In this document: piece by piece, positions 35,446 to 47,276 of the stretch
Layout of the letters: every line of letters begins with the position of its first letter
How positions within the stretch are numbered: the first letter of the stretch is position 1
Assembly (NCBI RefSeq): GCF_040183065.1
Contig: NC_091117.1
Coordinates: 101,567,501-101,631,500, forward strand
DNA length: 64,000 nucleotides
Source: Periplaneta americana
Taxonomy: Eukaryota > Arthropoda > Insecta > Blattodea > Blattidae
Direction of reading: 5' to 3'
The notes under the pieces: model-generated
The model's database searches: none
What the model saw: only the letters and a program-made list of their open reading frames with translations
What the model was told of the DNA's origin: nothing
Made by a program: the position numbers and the translations under genes

Positions 35446-37940
35446 CACACTATCAACTCTTATCATTTAGTACAACAAATCTATTATATTCAGTTGCAAT
35501 CACCAGTAGCTGTTCTTTCCTCCATTTTGTTGTTGGCTGATTTTTCACAAGTCTGCTATGATATGCAGCACTATCCATGACAATAACGCATTGCCCTAAT
35601 GTTCTCAGGTCAACAACTGTGTTTGCACCCACTTCTCAACTACAGGGCTATTCATAGCACTATGGTAGTCCTGACTTTTCTTTCAATTGCATGAAAAAAT
35701 TAAATCAGCACCTGCAATAAAAATTATACCTGGGCATATAATTACGTCACATGAATTCACAGCATTTAAATAAAGAAAATAAAACATAACATAACATGAC
35801 ATGAGATCCTCTTTGGTGAAAGGCTTTCCCACGTTTTTATTTAGTCACCAATTTTTATATTTTTGTACCCTGATTTAAAAAATTACTCTTGCCAAATTTA
35901 TGGAAAATATAAATCAATATAACTTACCGAGTATAAATCCACCTTTCGTTCCGACATCTAATCTTCCACCCTCATTTGTTGGTCTACGAATAACACCATT
36001 CATGTCACTGGAAACTTCACCTGGTTTATTTCATGAATAAGTGGGTGATCCTACTTAAAAAAACAGAGAGAGAAAAGCAATTCACATTGACACTCTAAGA
36101 GACACAAAAATTTTAAAGACAGGAAAACCGTTCAAGAATTTTATAACTAGCCTCTAGTTATAATATGAAACTATTAATTGCAAAACATGTTGTTCCCACC
36201 TGAATTCATTACTAGTAGCCTATATTAATTGCAATTTCATATTCCACATAAGTGTTAACCTATTTGTTAGTAAAAAATTCAATCACTCAATGTCTCACAA
36301 TACATTGAAATTTACCATTCATAAAAATCCAAGTCTCATCCAAGAATACTACGGGTTTAGGGTTCTCATGCTCCACATTTCTTATTTATTCTCTTAAAAA
36401 CGAATAACATCACTTTCTCGTACATGTGTATAAGGATCCCCTTTGCTCCATAGAAATTTCATCTCTTTCAAAATTTTTTTCACCGATGATAAGGATACTC
36501 TAAATAAATATGTTTCATAATCATCATTCATATGTTCCAGAACTTTTGCTGCTGTTAGTACTTCCCCTGTAACAGTAAATGAAAATTATGCCATATTTTT
36601 ATACATATGACTAATATTAGAATTACATTGCATAAATCAACACAATAATTCCTGTAACTTCCCTACCTTTATGTAACTTGTCATAAATAAATCTCGCAAT
36701 TGCATCTTTCGTAAAATCATCAGCATCAGTCACTGGATGTTTACGTAGTCTATGTTTTCCTGGTGTCACAAGTGGGGTCCCCTTCTGTGAATTTATCACT
36801 TTCGTGGCTGTAGTAAAACCAAGCTGTAATAACAAACAATAACATAACACTTCTAAAAATTGTTATATCATAAAATTCATGCATGATACCAACAGTTACA
36901 GCTATATGAATAGAAAATGATCAACATGTTAGGTTGGATCTACGATAGGTTTAAGTAGGCTAATATTTAGGTAATTCTCCAGAAAAGCTACATCAAAGAA
37001 GGCATAATTTTATTTTGTTTAATTGATTTCTGTGATATTTACATAGTGATGAACACGTGGTTTTAGTGCACAGCCACAAATACTTTCAGCACAAAAATCC
37101 TTTGACACTTACCTGTATATTCTAATGCATTGTTGTAGTCCCTCCCTCAAAAGTGTTACTAATTACCAATATAACATGCGAGAGGTCCAGGACGAAGAGA
37201 AATGGTTAGTTTCCCAGTAGTGCGTCCTCGTCCTCTCGAGTGTTATATCTTAACAAGTACGTTGGGTGGGGTAGCTTTTCTGAAGAAACACCATATTTAA
37301 TATTACTTAGACCAGTCATGAATAAATTATTCAGCCAGAGTCAACGTTCCTATGCTTTATAGAGTATGTTATATAGTTATTATATAAAATTGAATTATTT
37401 TTAAGCACCATAACAGGCCAACATTCATGTAATATTTGCTGCAATATCAAGTTAATAATTACAATATGACTTGTATTTTCTTCGGCCGATGTGGCATGTA
37501 AATTGTGATCTGAACGGTTAATTTAATACCAAAAGAGAAAACTGGAAATTTACTTTCGTGCTGTTTGATTACTTGTTCGTCTAATTTGTAAATGTATTTA
37601 AGCTATCACCTACTGCAGTATTACAGTATCTTAAATGTATTTAGTTTGGCAATATAAATATCACTGACTTGATTAAACATGTAGGCCTAACCTAAAAATT
37701 TGTTTTGTTTGACCACAATCATGAAATTATTAGTGCAAACTCCTAAAACTGAATACCACTTTGAAATGTATGCTTAAGAATACTTACTCCTAATAATTGT
37801 CCTATTCTGGTTGTAATTGCTGTCTCCGTTAGCATAATTCCTTCTTCATTATCTTCTTTCTTCAACTCATTATACACGTGAACTACAGATTTCTGAAGCG
37901 TACTCTGAATGCCACACATTTTCTTCCTTGGAGGAGTCAC
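35446..37940 (-). pseudogene. Intron-bearing, decayed IS630-type DDE transposase gene
   Basis: Minus-strand exons read in order: MTPPRKKMCGIQSTLQKSVV ... RIGQLLG (37.94-37.79 kb, donor AGTAAGT), LGFTTATKVINSQKGTP ... DKLHK (36.83-36.67 kb, acceptor TTACAG, donor GGTAGGG), GEVLTAAKVLEHMND ... KEMKFLWSKGD (36.57-36.43 kb, acceptor TTACAG), a broken stretch leading to FLDETWIFMNGK (36.33 kb, first catalytic Asp), a GVIRRPTNEGGRLDVGTKGG segment (35.95-36.0 kb) and VIVMDSAAYHSRLVKNQ (35.57 kb, second Asp). These align part by part with the intact protein at 57240-58745. The Glu-bearing C-terminus is gone and frames are broken in the fourth exon. A MITE lies in its first intron. Confidence 0.75.
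36970..37292. mobile_element. MITE with GGTAATTCTCCAGAAAAGCT ends, copy 1
   Basis: The left end GGTAATTCTCCAGAAAAGCT and the inverted right end GGTGTTTCTTCAGAAAAGCT form terminal repeats. ATATTTA flanks both sides (36963-36969, 37293-37299), a 7-bp duplication. 323 bp, non-coding, related to the copy at 55319-55667. Confidence 0.75.
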
Positions 37941-38459
37941 TGCAACACTATTTCATTTTTTTGACATAGTAATAAAAATCTAAACACGAAAGAAATTCAT
38001 TAAAATTTGAAATAATATTTCTATCCATTACCCACATGCATTATCACGCCCAAGTATATTATATTCATTCGTACTTATCTGACTATTCTTGAATTATAAC
38101 CACAACGCACACATAAAATAACTATTATGTATTAATATTAATACTAATATTAATTAATTATTAATAAGTTCGAATTTCACTATCTTCCAGTAACCGGCTG
38201 AGAAATCTAGTACAATTTTAATTTCATGGAACTCCAGTACCGGCAAATATTGTCGATATTTGCCTCAGCTGCCAACATACCGGTTACAAAATCACTACCA
38301 TTTATAGTATTTGTCAGTATCGAAATTCGAAACGAAGTTGGCAAAAGAAAATTCAACCTTCAAACTAGAAAATCACCGTAATCCACTAGCATTTGTAGTA
38401 ATGGGGGAAAAATGGTTAGGTTTCACCCTTAGGGTATCAAGTTACCTGGTCTTCCCTTA

Positions 38460-38612
38460 TATATAATGTCTTATGCTGAAAAGCTCTTCTGTTGCAGTGG
38501 TGAGCAGCGGGAGTCGATCTGACAGTGCGCATTAACTGTCTGTGTTTTTCAGCGAAGGCTCGCTGCGATAGTTCGGTTTGATCGTCGACGAAAAACTCTC
38601 CCGGAAGTCTTA
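38460..38612 (-). pseudogene. Gypsy integrase segment between the two insertions
   Basis: Minus-strand reading gives LPGEFFVDDQ in its expected context after the integrase core. It is part of the gypsy element at 28844-45252, isolated by the Harbinger element on the right and the 9.2-kb block on the left. Confidence 0.8.
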
Positions 38613-38854
38613 TGCCCTGTTGCAGAAACGTTAATCATTTATGATCGGACTTTGATCGACGTTTAATCGGAGTTTGACCGGCAATCAGTTACTTTCTTGT
38701 TGCAGAAACAGCAATCAGTATTTGATCGGCGATCAAACTGTCGTCAGATTTGATCTGCAATTTTCTGCTGGTCAAATAGTAATTCTCCGATCAAGTTTGT
38801 GTCGTATGTTGCATTTACAGGTTAATTCTATATTATTTTCGAAAATATTGTGCT

Positions 38855-39988
38855 ATGGATTCTTCAGATGAAGAAATTTTTGAAAGGTATGAGGAAGAAA
38901 TATTGTTAAGGCAACGAAATATACAAAGACGAGACGAGTTATATTTTATGTTTCAAGAGAAGGAGTTTGAAAAACGATTTAGGTTAAGTAAAGAATCTTG
39001 TTGTATGGTACTTTCGAAAATCGAAAGAAATATATGTAGACAGACTAACAGAAACTATCCTCTGTCTCCAATGAACCAGCTTTTAATTACGTTAAGGTAT
39101 TATGCAACTGGTACCTTTCAGATAGTCTTGGGTGATATTGTAGGGGTGCATAAATCTACTATCAGCAGAGTGGTGAGAGAAGTTACCCATGAACTAGCTT
39201 TATTAGCACAGACTTATATAAAGCCTCCAAATTCTGCTAGGGAACGTCTTGAGATTCAAAGAGAATTTTCAGCAATATCTGAATTCCCACGAGTAATTGG
39301 TTGTATAGATTGCACCCATATCCCTATCATATCACCTGGTGGGAATAATGCTGAACTCTATCGGAACAGAAAAGGTTTCTTTTCGATAAATGTGCAGGCT
39401 GTGTGCACATCTTCATTATTGTTTTGGAATGTAGTGGCACGTTGGCAAGGTTCCACACATGACAGTACGATATTCCTCATGAGCAGATTACGTGCTCAGT
39501 TTGTGAATGGAGAAATGGGAAATGGAATCCTGTTAGGCGATGGCGGCTATTCCTGCTCTAATTTTCTGCTGACACCTCTCTCTAACCCAAGGACTGAACC
39601 AGAGGAACTCTACAACACAACTCACATACAAACACGAAATTGTATAGAAAGAGCATTTGGAGTTGTTAAAAGAAGATTTCCATGCTTATCAATGGGTCTC
39701 CGGTTCAAGCTGAGAAGGCAGCAATCAACAACACTTGAGTGTATTATGGCATGCTTTGTCCTACATAACCTACTGTTAGAGCATGGAGAAACTGAACCCC
39801 CACCTCCAGACGAAGACTTGGTACGAAGATTCTACCCCGAAGCTGAAAGAGAACAAGCATTATTCAGAGGAAGAGGAAGAGGAAATGGAGGACATGTTGT
39901 CAGGACTGCTTTAATAAATACACACTTCACAGAAATGGCAGAAAGGCAAGTAAAACAATACAAGGTTATTTTCAAAGAAGCAACTTAA
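38855..39988 (+). CDS. PIF/Harbinger transposase (HARBI1-like nuclease), 377 aa, uninterrupted
   Basis: This nuclease cuts the element at its ends together with the Myb-like partner protein. N-terminal acidic helix (MDSSDEEIFERYEEEILLRQ), then RLSKESCCMVLSKIE, a helix-turn-helix in DIVGVHKSTISRVVREV, and the DDE_4 catalytic core: GCIDCTHIPI (D152), LLGDGGYSCSNFL (D229) and NCIERAFGVVKRRFP (E265), giving a second spacing of 35 residues. HDSTIF at 202-207 is also family-typical. The length equals that of usual HARBI1-like transposases (about 350-400). The start ATG lies 242 bp inside the left end. Its stop codon overlaps that of the convergent partner gene. Confidence 0.94.
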   Translation: MDSSDEEIFERYEEEILLRQRNIQRRDELYFMFQEKEFEKRFRLSKESCCMVLSKIERNICRQTNRNYPLSPMNQLLITLRYYATGTFQIVLGDIVGVHKSTISRVVREVTHELALLAQTYIKPPNSARERLEIQREFSAISEFPRVIGCIDCTHIPIISPGGNNAELYRNRKGFFSINVQAVCTSSLLFWNVVARWQGSTHDSTIFLMSRLRAQFVNGEMGNGILLGDGGYSCSNFLLTPLSNPRTEPEELYNTTHIQTRNCIERAFGVVKRRFPCLSMGLRFKLRRQQSTTLECIMACFVLHNLLLEHGETEPPPPDEDLVRRFYPEAEREQALFRGRGRGNGGHVVRTALINTHFTEMAERQVKQYKVIFKEAT

Positions 39989-41219
39989 TTTTTAAATTCA
40001 TTAGCCAAAATAGCTTTTTTTATTTCTAATTCCACTCTCGCAACCTCAAGGTTTGTTTTCAATATTTTCATCTCCATGCTGTGTTTCTCCAACAGAAGGC
40101 GGCACCTTAAATCATTAAAGTCCACTTTACTACTTGTGTAGACTTCCATCCTGTTTCTCTTGTGTTTTCGTGCAGTAGGCCTACTTGTTGTAATCTGCAT
40201 CTGTTGTTGAAGGCCTGCTGTTGGAATTGCTTCTGATATATTTACAGACGGAGACTGCGAAGGTGATAGAACAGTCTCATGAGCTACCACCTCTTCATGA
40301 GATTCCGTCTGTACCTCTTCAACACTCATGACAGGCAGAGGACCATCAAAATACGTTTCCACTGATTCAATATAGGAAACAGGATCAGCTGCTACGTCTT
40401 CAATGACCTGGTACTGGCCATCGCTGTCGCACGGATTACAAAGAGGTGTGAAGTTGTGATGGAGTTTGGCTATAGGCCGCTCCCCATCTACATCTAACTT
40501 CCTCTTGAATGATCCCCCGCCTGTTTTGTGCAACTCAGCCTGAAAATAGAATAAACACATATATGTTTACCATAAAATAAAAACTTTTTAATAAATAGTA
40601 GTAATATTGTAATGAAATCCCTGTAGTGAAATTTATTTTTAAAATGTATCTGATTAAGCACTCCTAATGGAAATAGGTTGTAATTGTTTAAGTACTGAGG
40701 TTTAATAAATTATGAAGAGATTGGTTTGTTGATTTAAAATACAGTATTTTTTTTCAACCATCCCCCACTGCTATTATTAATTAAACTGGCTTGAACTAAT
40801 TATGGCTGAAATTATGTATTCTGATGGACCTATTTAATCTGCAGTAAACTATAAAGGAAATAGATAAATAAGTACAAATACACCATTCCCATACCCTTTC
40901 ACCAAAGTAGAGCACTGATTAGGCCCACAATAATTTTTTGTTTTACATCTGTATAACTAGAGCACAGCCAACAATAGCAGAAATTACAGTTAGTCAGCAC
41001 AACCCTTTTTATCAAACTATAAATAGACATACGTACCTTATCATCTGCTGCTGCCTTTTTTATTCTTCTTTTGTAATTCTCGTATGCAGTTTTTAACTGG
41101 GTAGAAGTTCTTTCGCCCTCAGACGAACACCTATTAAAATCGACAGCAATGTCTGCCCACGCCTTTTCTTTTTCTTTTGACCAAACTGCATCCGTTTTTT
41201 TGTTTTCAATTATGTTCAT
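39985..41219 (-). CDS. Harbinger accessory Myb/SANT-like DNA-binding protein, two exons
   Basis: The partner protein brings the nuclease to the DNA and the nucleus (family knowledge). Exon 1 (about 41219-41039) encodes the Myb/SANT-like helices with WSKEKEKAWADIAVDF and STQLKTAYENYKRRIKKAAA and ends at donor AAG|GTACGTAT. Exon 2 (40539-39985, acceptor TTTTCAG|GCTGAG) begins AELHKTGGG, continues through a Ser/Glu-rich linker with a basic patch (ARKHKRNR) and ends in a charged helix (LLEKHSMEMKILKTNLEVAR). Both exon ends are in phase 0. The domain's first helix is read upstream of 41219 (GPNFSSIDRALLLNIVEGYM), but the only upstream ATG (41305) is out of frame by one base across an eight-A run. 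A single A-run slip has probably cost the native start. Confidence 0.85.
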
Positions 41220-41562
41220 ATATCCCTCCACTATATTTAATAGCAGAGCTCTGTCAATGGAGCTAAAATTTGGGCCCCTTGGTTTTTTTTATTGGAATCG
41301 CTCATTGACATCTTGATTTTCTAACCTCAAAGCGTATAATAAACAAACGTTCATTTACCGCTGTTAAACAGCTGAAGGTTGTATTGCGAGCTGGTATGGC
41401 GCTGTTGCCATAGGTATTTCTCAGTCAAATCGACAATCTGTTGACCACATCCATCTGATCGTATATTAACTTTCCTGCAACTCGATCTGTCAGTCAAGTA
41501 AACAAGACATCAAGTAATCTCCGATCACAACCTGATTTGATTTGCGTTTCTGCAACCGGACC

Positions 41563-44269
41563 TTAGTGTCGCTCCGTAAACCATTTCTGCGGACGAAGCG
41601 TCACAATCTTCTTTGATGCTGGAGCGCAATCCAAGAAGGACAGCCGGCAAGATATCGAGCCAACATTTAGATCCCGTGTGACACATGATAGCGGCTTTCA
41701 GTGATCTATGCCAACGCTCTATCATGCCGTTTGAGGCGGGATGAAAGGCTGTCGTGCGTATTTTTGTAGAACCAATGAGATTACAAAACGCTCGAAAAAT
41801 AGCTGATTCAAATTGCGAGCCTCTGTCTGTTGTAATAGTGGCAGGTGCGCCGAATCTTGCGATCCAAGTCCTGAAGAATGCGTCTACAATAGTCTCTGCA
41901 GAAACTTCAGATATCGGGACCGCTTCAGGCCATCTTGTGAATCTATCAATCATTGTCAGGCAATACTGAAAACCTTTGACAACTGGAAGCGGACCAATGA
42001 TATCTATATGTACGTGAGCGAACCGTGCGCTTGGCATAGGAATGTGTAGGGGCACATTTTTGTGGTGACGACTTATTTTACTTCTCTGGCACTGAAGACA
42101 CATACAAGCCCACAGCATAATTTCTTTATTCATTCTAGGCCAAACAAACTTGCGCTGTATAAGTTTCTTAGTTGCTTTACCGCTAGGGTGAGACAGGTTG
42201 CGAATGTTATCGAAAACTTTCTTACGAAGACAAGATGGGATGTAAGGTCGAATGACCTGCGACGAAACATCACAATAAATTTCTTCCTTTGATTCAGTCA
42301 GCGGAATTTTTGTTAATTTTAAGCTGGTCGAATTAGATTGAAGAAGATGTTGAAGTTCTTCATCAGCAGCCTGTGCGGCCATGAGTTCATCTGCGGATAT
42401 TAGCGTCGGCATGTCTATGGCACCTATACGTGACAAACAGTCTGCTACAGTGTTGTCTGCACCCTTAACGTGGACGATTTGCGTCGTAAATTGACTAATG
42501 AAATCCAAGTGACGGAGCTGCCTAGGCGAAGCTTTGTCCGCACTTTGATTAAAAGCGTGAATCAGTGGTTTGTGATCAGTTACGATAATCAGTCTTCGTC
42601 CTTCAACCATACAACGAAAATACTTAAGGCTTTTGTAAATTGCTAACAGTTCACGATCATATGTGCTGTATTTAATTTCCGCATTGGTATGTTTCTTAGA
42701 GAAAAAACCCAAAGATTCCCAACGACCAAAATTGTACTGCTCGAGCACAGCCCCAGAAGAAATATCAGAAGCATCCGTGCGAAGAGCTAGAGTAGCATTG
42801 TCCCGTGGGTGAACTAAGAGAGTTGCTTTTGCTAATTGTTGTTTGCATAGCTCAAATGCCTCTTCAGCCTCTCTATCTCACGTAATAAGACGCTTGTCAT
42901 TCTTTTTTGCACCGTGAAGATGAATATGTAGCGGGGCTTGTATCTGCGCCGCACTGCGGAGGAAACGTCTGTAAAAATTAATAATACCGAGAAACTTGCG
43001 CAAGTCGGCAATGGTCTTAGGCTTGGGATAGTCTGCAATTGCCTTAATACGATCTTCAAGCGGCCTAACACCATGTTCATTGATTGTGTAGCCTAAGTAG
43101 TTAACTTCACTGACGCCGAAAGAACATTTGGATAAGTTAATAGAAAGTCCATGTTCACGCAACCTCTGGAAAACAAGACGAAGATGCTGTTCATGCTGCC
43201 CCTCGTCTTTCGATGCTATCAATAAGTCGTCGATGTAACACGTGCAGAAGTCAAGTCCACGAAGTACGCTATCCATTAGACGTTGCATAGTCTGCGCAGC
43301 ATTGCGTAATCCAAAGGTCATGACGTTGAATTCGAAAAGACCGAAGGGCGTTATTACTGCTGTCTTGGCGCGATCGTCTGGAGCTATGGGTACTTGGTGA
43401 TAGGCTCTGGTAAGGTCAAGAGTACTGAAAATGGTACAACCGTCTAGCCGTTGAGTTACGTCATGTATATGAGGAACTGGATACTTATCAGGGATAGTTG
43501 TAGCATTTAAACGACGGTAATCCCCACAGGGTCTCCATCCTCCGTTCTTTTTAGAAACGAGATGAAGAGGACTAGCCCAGGGACTGCTCGAGGGAGTACA
43601 GATACCTTGAGATAGCATGTAATCAAACTCCGCTTTAGCGACCTTAAGCCTCTCAGATGTAAGACGTCGAGCACGTTCTTTGATAGGTGAACCCTTCGTT
43701 TTGATGTGATGTTCCACACCATGTTTTGCTGGGCCAATAAATGGCGGAACCTTAGTTATGTCAATAAATTCTCGCAATAACAGCTCGTATTTTCCGCTAG
43801 CTATCGTAGAAAAGGTTGACAAAGCAACTGTGGTTAACTTGCCAATTGTAGCTCTGGCCGTTGAAGGGTCTGTAAGCTTTCGCTGCTTGAGATTAACTAG
43901 AATGCCATAATGTTTCAAAAAATCAGCTCCAAGTATAGGCTGAGAAATGTTAGCAATTGTGAACTTCCATGGATATTGGCGTCCTAGATTAAGGTCCAGT
44001 GTAATGAGCCTCTCGCCATAGGTATCTATGACTGACCCATTCGCTGCATATAGTTTGAAATCAGCTGGTTGCTTACCGATGAAGTTTGCCTTAGAACAGG
44101 GAAGAACAGATAAATCAGCTCCCGTGTCAACGAGAAAGTTCAAGTGATTAATCTTGTCTGTAACAATGAGACGATTTTTAAATCTCTCGTCATGGACCGC
44201 CTCGACTCCAGACGACGTCACTAGTTTTCCGAATTTTTCTCTAAGCTCCAGCAACAAGGCTGTACACAT
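41563..44269 (-). pseudogene. Gypsy pol region: protease, reverse transcriptase, RNase H, integrase core
   Basis: Minus-strand motifs in order: aspartic protease [13 protein letters not shown] (near 44.1 kb), reverse transcriptase with [13 protein letters not shown] and the catalytic [10 protein letters not shown] (43.2 kb), thumb with [12 protein letters not shown] (42.97 kb), RNase H with STYDRELLAIYKSLKYF and IVTDHKPL (42.6 kb), integrase zinc finger HPSG...CLQCQRSK (42.1-42.2 kb), core HIDIIGPLP and TTDRGSQFES, and HPASNGMIERWH (41.75 kb). Fairly young, but broken. Gag and pol overlap slightly in different frames, as in many gypsy elements that use frameshifting. Confidence 0.9.
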
Positions 44270-45045
44270 CGTCTCGCGTTAGCTCCAAACTTAAAATGAT
44301 AGTAGCAAATTTTATCTTTCTTCTGTTTGTAAAGTTTACTTCGTTGGGTATCGGATGACGACCCGCCGTTATTTTTAAGATGAGGAGATTTGTACTTTGA
44401 CAATTTGCATAACTCGTCTACTTTGCTTTTCAATTCCGTAACCTCGTCAACAATAGTCGATAATGTAAAGGGTTCTTGCCGAGCTACTGACATTTGAGTT
44501 GTTACGTTCGTCTCCTGCATCTTGTCAGCTAAAAATGCTAGCTTGTCCAAACTATCCTCTTCTCTGCAAAGCAAAGACATTCTAATAGTGGGTGCTAGTT
44601 GTGCTAAGAAGAGTGACTTGAGGACTTCTTCACCTAAATGACCGGAAGCTAAACTTCTGAGCTCTTGTAGATAGTGCGACGGTCGTTTCTCTCCTATAGG
44701 TATGACGCTCAATAATCTATTGAGTCTTTTGTTGATTGGTTCAGCAAAAGCGGCAATGATACGTGTTTTAATAGCGTCATACCTGCCCGTGGCTGGTGGA
44801 GATTTAATTAAATCAGCTATAATTGGAATAAACGTATGATCAGTGTTACTTACTATATATTGAAATTTTGCTTGATCTCGAGTAATCCCTGCGAAACTGA
44901 GAGCATTTTCCACTACTGCAAACCATAGATCTGGATCGTCCTTGTAGAATGGAGGAGGCTTCTCAATACGTTGTGCACACACAACGACTCTGTCACCACT
45001 ACTAGTTGGTAAAGAACTTTGGTCTGTATCTTCGTGCGTGTTCAT
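44221..45045 (-). pseudogene. Gypsy gag region
   Basis: The region encodes the structural polyprotein of the retrotransposon particle. It starts at 45045, immediately next to the primer binding site. A capsid-like stretch (FAEPINKRLNRLLS, KRPSHYLQELRSLASG) is followed by a charged helix and one zinc-knuckle-like [14 protein letters not shown] near the end. The size of about 275 residues is usual for this gypsy group. It is part of an element that is broken overall. Confidence 0.85.
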
Positions 45046-45063
45046 ATCACGTCGGGGTCACCA
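45046..45063 (-). promoter_or_regulatory. Primer binding site complementary to tRNA-Trp
   Basis: The minus strand reads TGGTGACCCCGACGTGAT, the complement of the conserved 3' end of animal tRNA-Trp (atcacgtcggggtca + CCA), 18 of 18 positions from memory. It lies 4 bp from the 5' LTR. Confidence 0.85.
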
Positions 45064-45067
45064 ATAT

Positions 45068-45252
45068 TGTAGCTAGAATACAATATACTGAGTAAATGAA
45101 ACTCAAGAACAGTTTTTATTTCTCGTCAGAAAAGATACAAAACAATTCACAACAAAACCGTTGCCAAGGAGAGCTGAATTTCCATAGCCCACTCCGTTGT
45201 ATCATGAACATAGACGTAGGCCAGTTGTGACTGCAGAACTCAGAGTCCTACA
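45068..45252 (-). repeat. 5' LTR of the gypsy element
   Basis: 185 bp, TGTAG...CTACA, partner of 28844-29028. On the minus strand it precedes the primer binding site and gag. Confidence 0.92.
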
Positions 45253-45832
45253 TGTGTGCTACCATAACCTCTTTCGAACTGTGTTTTGCGCCGGCAAGTC
45301 GTACGCAGGGTATTTGTTATCATCGGTTGCGTACGGTAACATTCCACAACACAAATCAAATGCTCCGTGTTCATGTTGACCGTCGAAGTTAATGTCAACA
45401 TATACGTAAGTAATCGTCTTAACCCTCTCCCCATATCCCGACAGTACGTATTTCCAAACAGTTCACATTCCTGCCACTACCGGCGTTTACCGTACGTATC
45501 GGCACGTACTCTTCAGAATGAACGCCGTACTTGCTAGCCAACTTCTCTGCCTCTTAGATTATACACCTGAGCTGCGGAAGTGTAGGAAGATTGAATTCTC
45601 TAGGCTCATCAGCTAGCCACATGACGCCATACAGCGAGCAAAGACACATTTTGAACTGAACACCCAGTATTTCCTCCTCCCTTCTTCATCCCTTTCTATG
45701 CCCATTGTTTTTTTATATTTTTGCCTCAGTCTGTCTGAAAAATCAGTCGAGTTCACTTAGTTAATCTTGATCTACGTTTTGCCAGTTTTGTGATAGTTTG
45801 TCAATGTGCAGTGTCTTAAAATAGTGCTAAGT

Positions 45833-46255
45833 ATGAGTTCTTCGGAGATTGTATGTGAATCCACGCATAGAAGAAGAGGTGTACAGATTCCCGAGAAGAA
45901 GAAATTAATTCGTGGTGAATCTTAATTGAAACTAAAATCTCGACAATAAAAGTATAGGGGGGAATGGGAACAAGATTCTATGTTCAAAGGATGGATACGA
46001 CCTGTAGTAGGGGTGCCGAATAAAGCATTTCGCAAAGCGTGTATATGGGAAACTGTGGCGAAATTGAGTAATTTGAGTGAACATTCAAATACTGAGAAAC
46101 ATTTGTAGTCTGTCAAAGGACTTGTTCATGGGCAGCGTACTTTGTTTCAGTGCAATTCACAACCAAGTAGGAATGTACGTACATGCCGACGCAATACTTC
46201 TGTTAAAAGAGCAGAAATTTTAAGGGCTGGGTTAATAGCTAATAATATCAACTGT
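45833..46255 (+). pseudogene. hAT-type transposase N-terminal remnant (zinc-finger region)
   Basis: From ATG 45833 (MSSSEIVCESTHRRRG) the frame passes two stops and then reads SMFKGWIRPVVGVPNKAFRK and ETVAKLSNLSEHSNTEKH. The order W..P..G....A.C..C......L..H..T..H is the TTF/BED-like finger before many hAT transposases, but the cysteine pair is lost (AFRKACIWET). Nothing of the catalytic domain follows. Confidence 0.55.
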
Positions 46256-46369
46256 AGATGATGTATTTTTCAAAATGTGTTGAACTGACGATAAATCATC
46301 TTCCATTTGTAAATATTATATGTAGGGCTACATAATTATACAATATATATTTAAATTAAATTTAGGACG

Positions 46370-46457
46370 TAAATAGTGATTTAATTTCAAGACGTACGTG
46401 TAAATAGTGATTTAATTCCCACGTGTAGACTAAATAGTGATTTAATTTCAAGACGTA
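46370..46457. repeat. Three tandem units of about 30 bp
   Basis: The words taaatagtgatttaatttca and agacgta recur three times. Short, non-coding. Confidence 0.75.
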
Positions 46458-46530
46458 TCATGGAGGACAACAATGCTGCATCAGAAATTGGTGAGTTAAA
46501 TATTCAAAAACTTATTATTAGAATTATATT

Positions 46531-46732
46531 TATTCGTTCTTGGTACATATTACTAATCTAATTGTTAAACTTGTTAAATTAACAACTTTTTAATTTCACT
46601 GTGTAAAGTAATGAAACTACAGTATTATGGTACTTTATCTTAGAGACTAGTTTCGGCATAAAATCTCGCCGTTAATTTAACAAGTTTAACAATATTACAT
46701 TAATGATATAACCTTTTAATCAAGAACGAATC
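46531..46732. repeat. Imperfect palindrome of about 200 bp
   Basis: The left arm attgttaaacttgttaaatt aac (to 46583) and the right arm gttaatttaacaagtttaac aat (from 46671) are perfect complements over 23 bp. The outer words cgttcttg (left) and caagaacg (right) also pair. Could be a small foldback MITE. Confidence 0.7.
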
Positions 46733-47276
46733 TGCAAGGTGATACCAATTAATTATTTCTGTTTGGTTCTTTGCTTATTAAACGTAGAATATTATTATGT
46801 AAAGTATGTACACATGTATTAATTTAAAGATAATTGCGAGCGTTATTTTGGTTTATTTTCATATTTTTATTTGGATAAACAATTCTAAATTTATCCCTAC
46901 TTTACTTTAAAGGACTTTCATACTGCTAGATGTTCATACAAAGGAGGTTAGTATAACAGCTGTCATTCAGTAGGAAATTTAAGTTCCGGATCTTTGACCG
47001 CTGTAAATCAAGAGACCCGTGTTCTTTAGAAAATTCAGGTAGTTGTTTCTAAAGGGAACCTCACTTTCTTTGTTCGTTTGGTTCTCTGTTTAGGTGTTTA
47101 CTGTAAAACAGCCTACCATTTCGCACTATTACCATATAAATCACTATCTACAACATAAAATACACGAATCTAACAACGTATTCTGCTATCCCGCCAGCGA
47201 TGTTAGGAAACTTAATGGCGGCCGCGTACCACGTGACTGCAATGACCAATCACAACTGAAGTCTCGTATGGCTACA
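46733..47276. other. Intergenic, nothing recognised
   Basis: No gene or repeat end was found in this stretch. Confidence 0.35.

Larger units (their letters stand above)
38613..41562. mobile_element. Complete PIF/Harbinger DNA transposon, 2950 bp
   Basis: The left end TGCCCTGTTGCAGAAACG and the inverted right end GGTCCGGTTGCAGAAACG share GTTGCAGAAACG and the following aatca. TTA flanks both sides (38610-38612, 41563-41565), the usual 3-bp Harbinger target. Subterminal words such as gatcgg occur many times near both ends. It carries the two convergent genes of the superfamily: a DDE nuclease and a Myb/SANT-like protein. It interrupts the gypsy integrase. Confidence 0.94.

Noticed and set aside
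41754-42292. Plus-strand frames of 71-78 codons
   Set aside because: Antisense shadows of the gypsy RNase H and integrase coding region.
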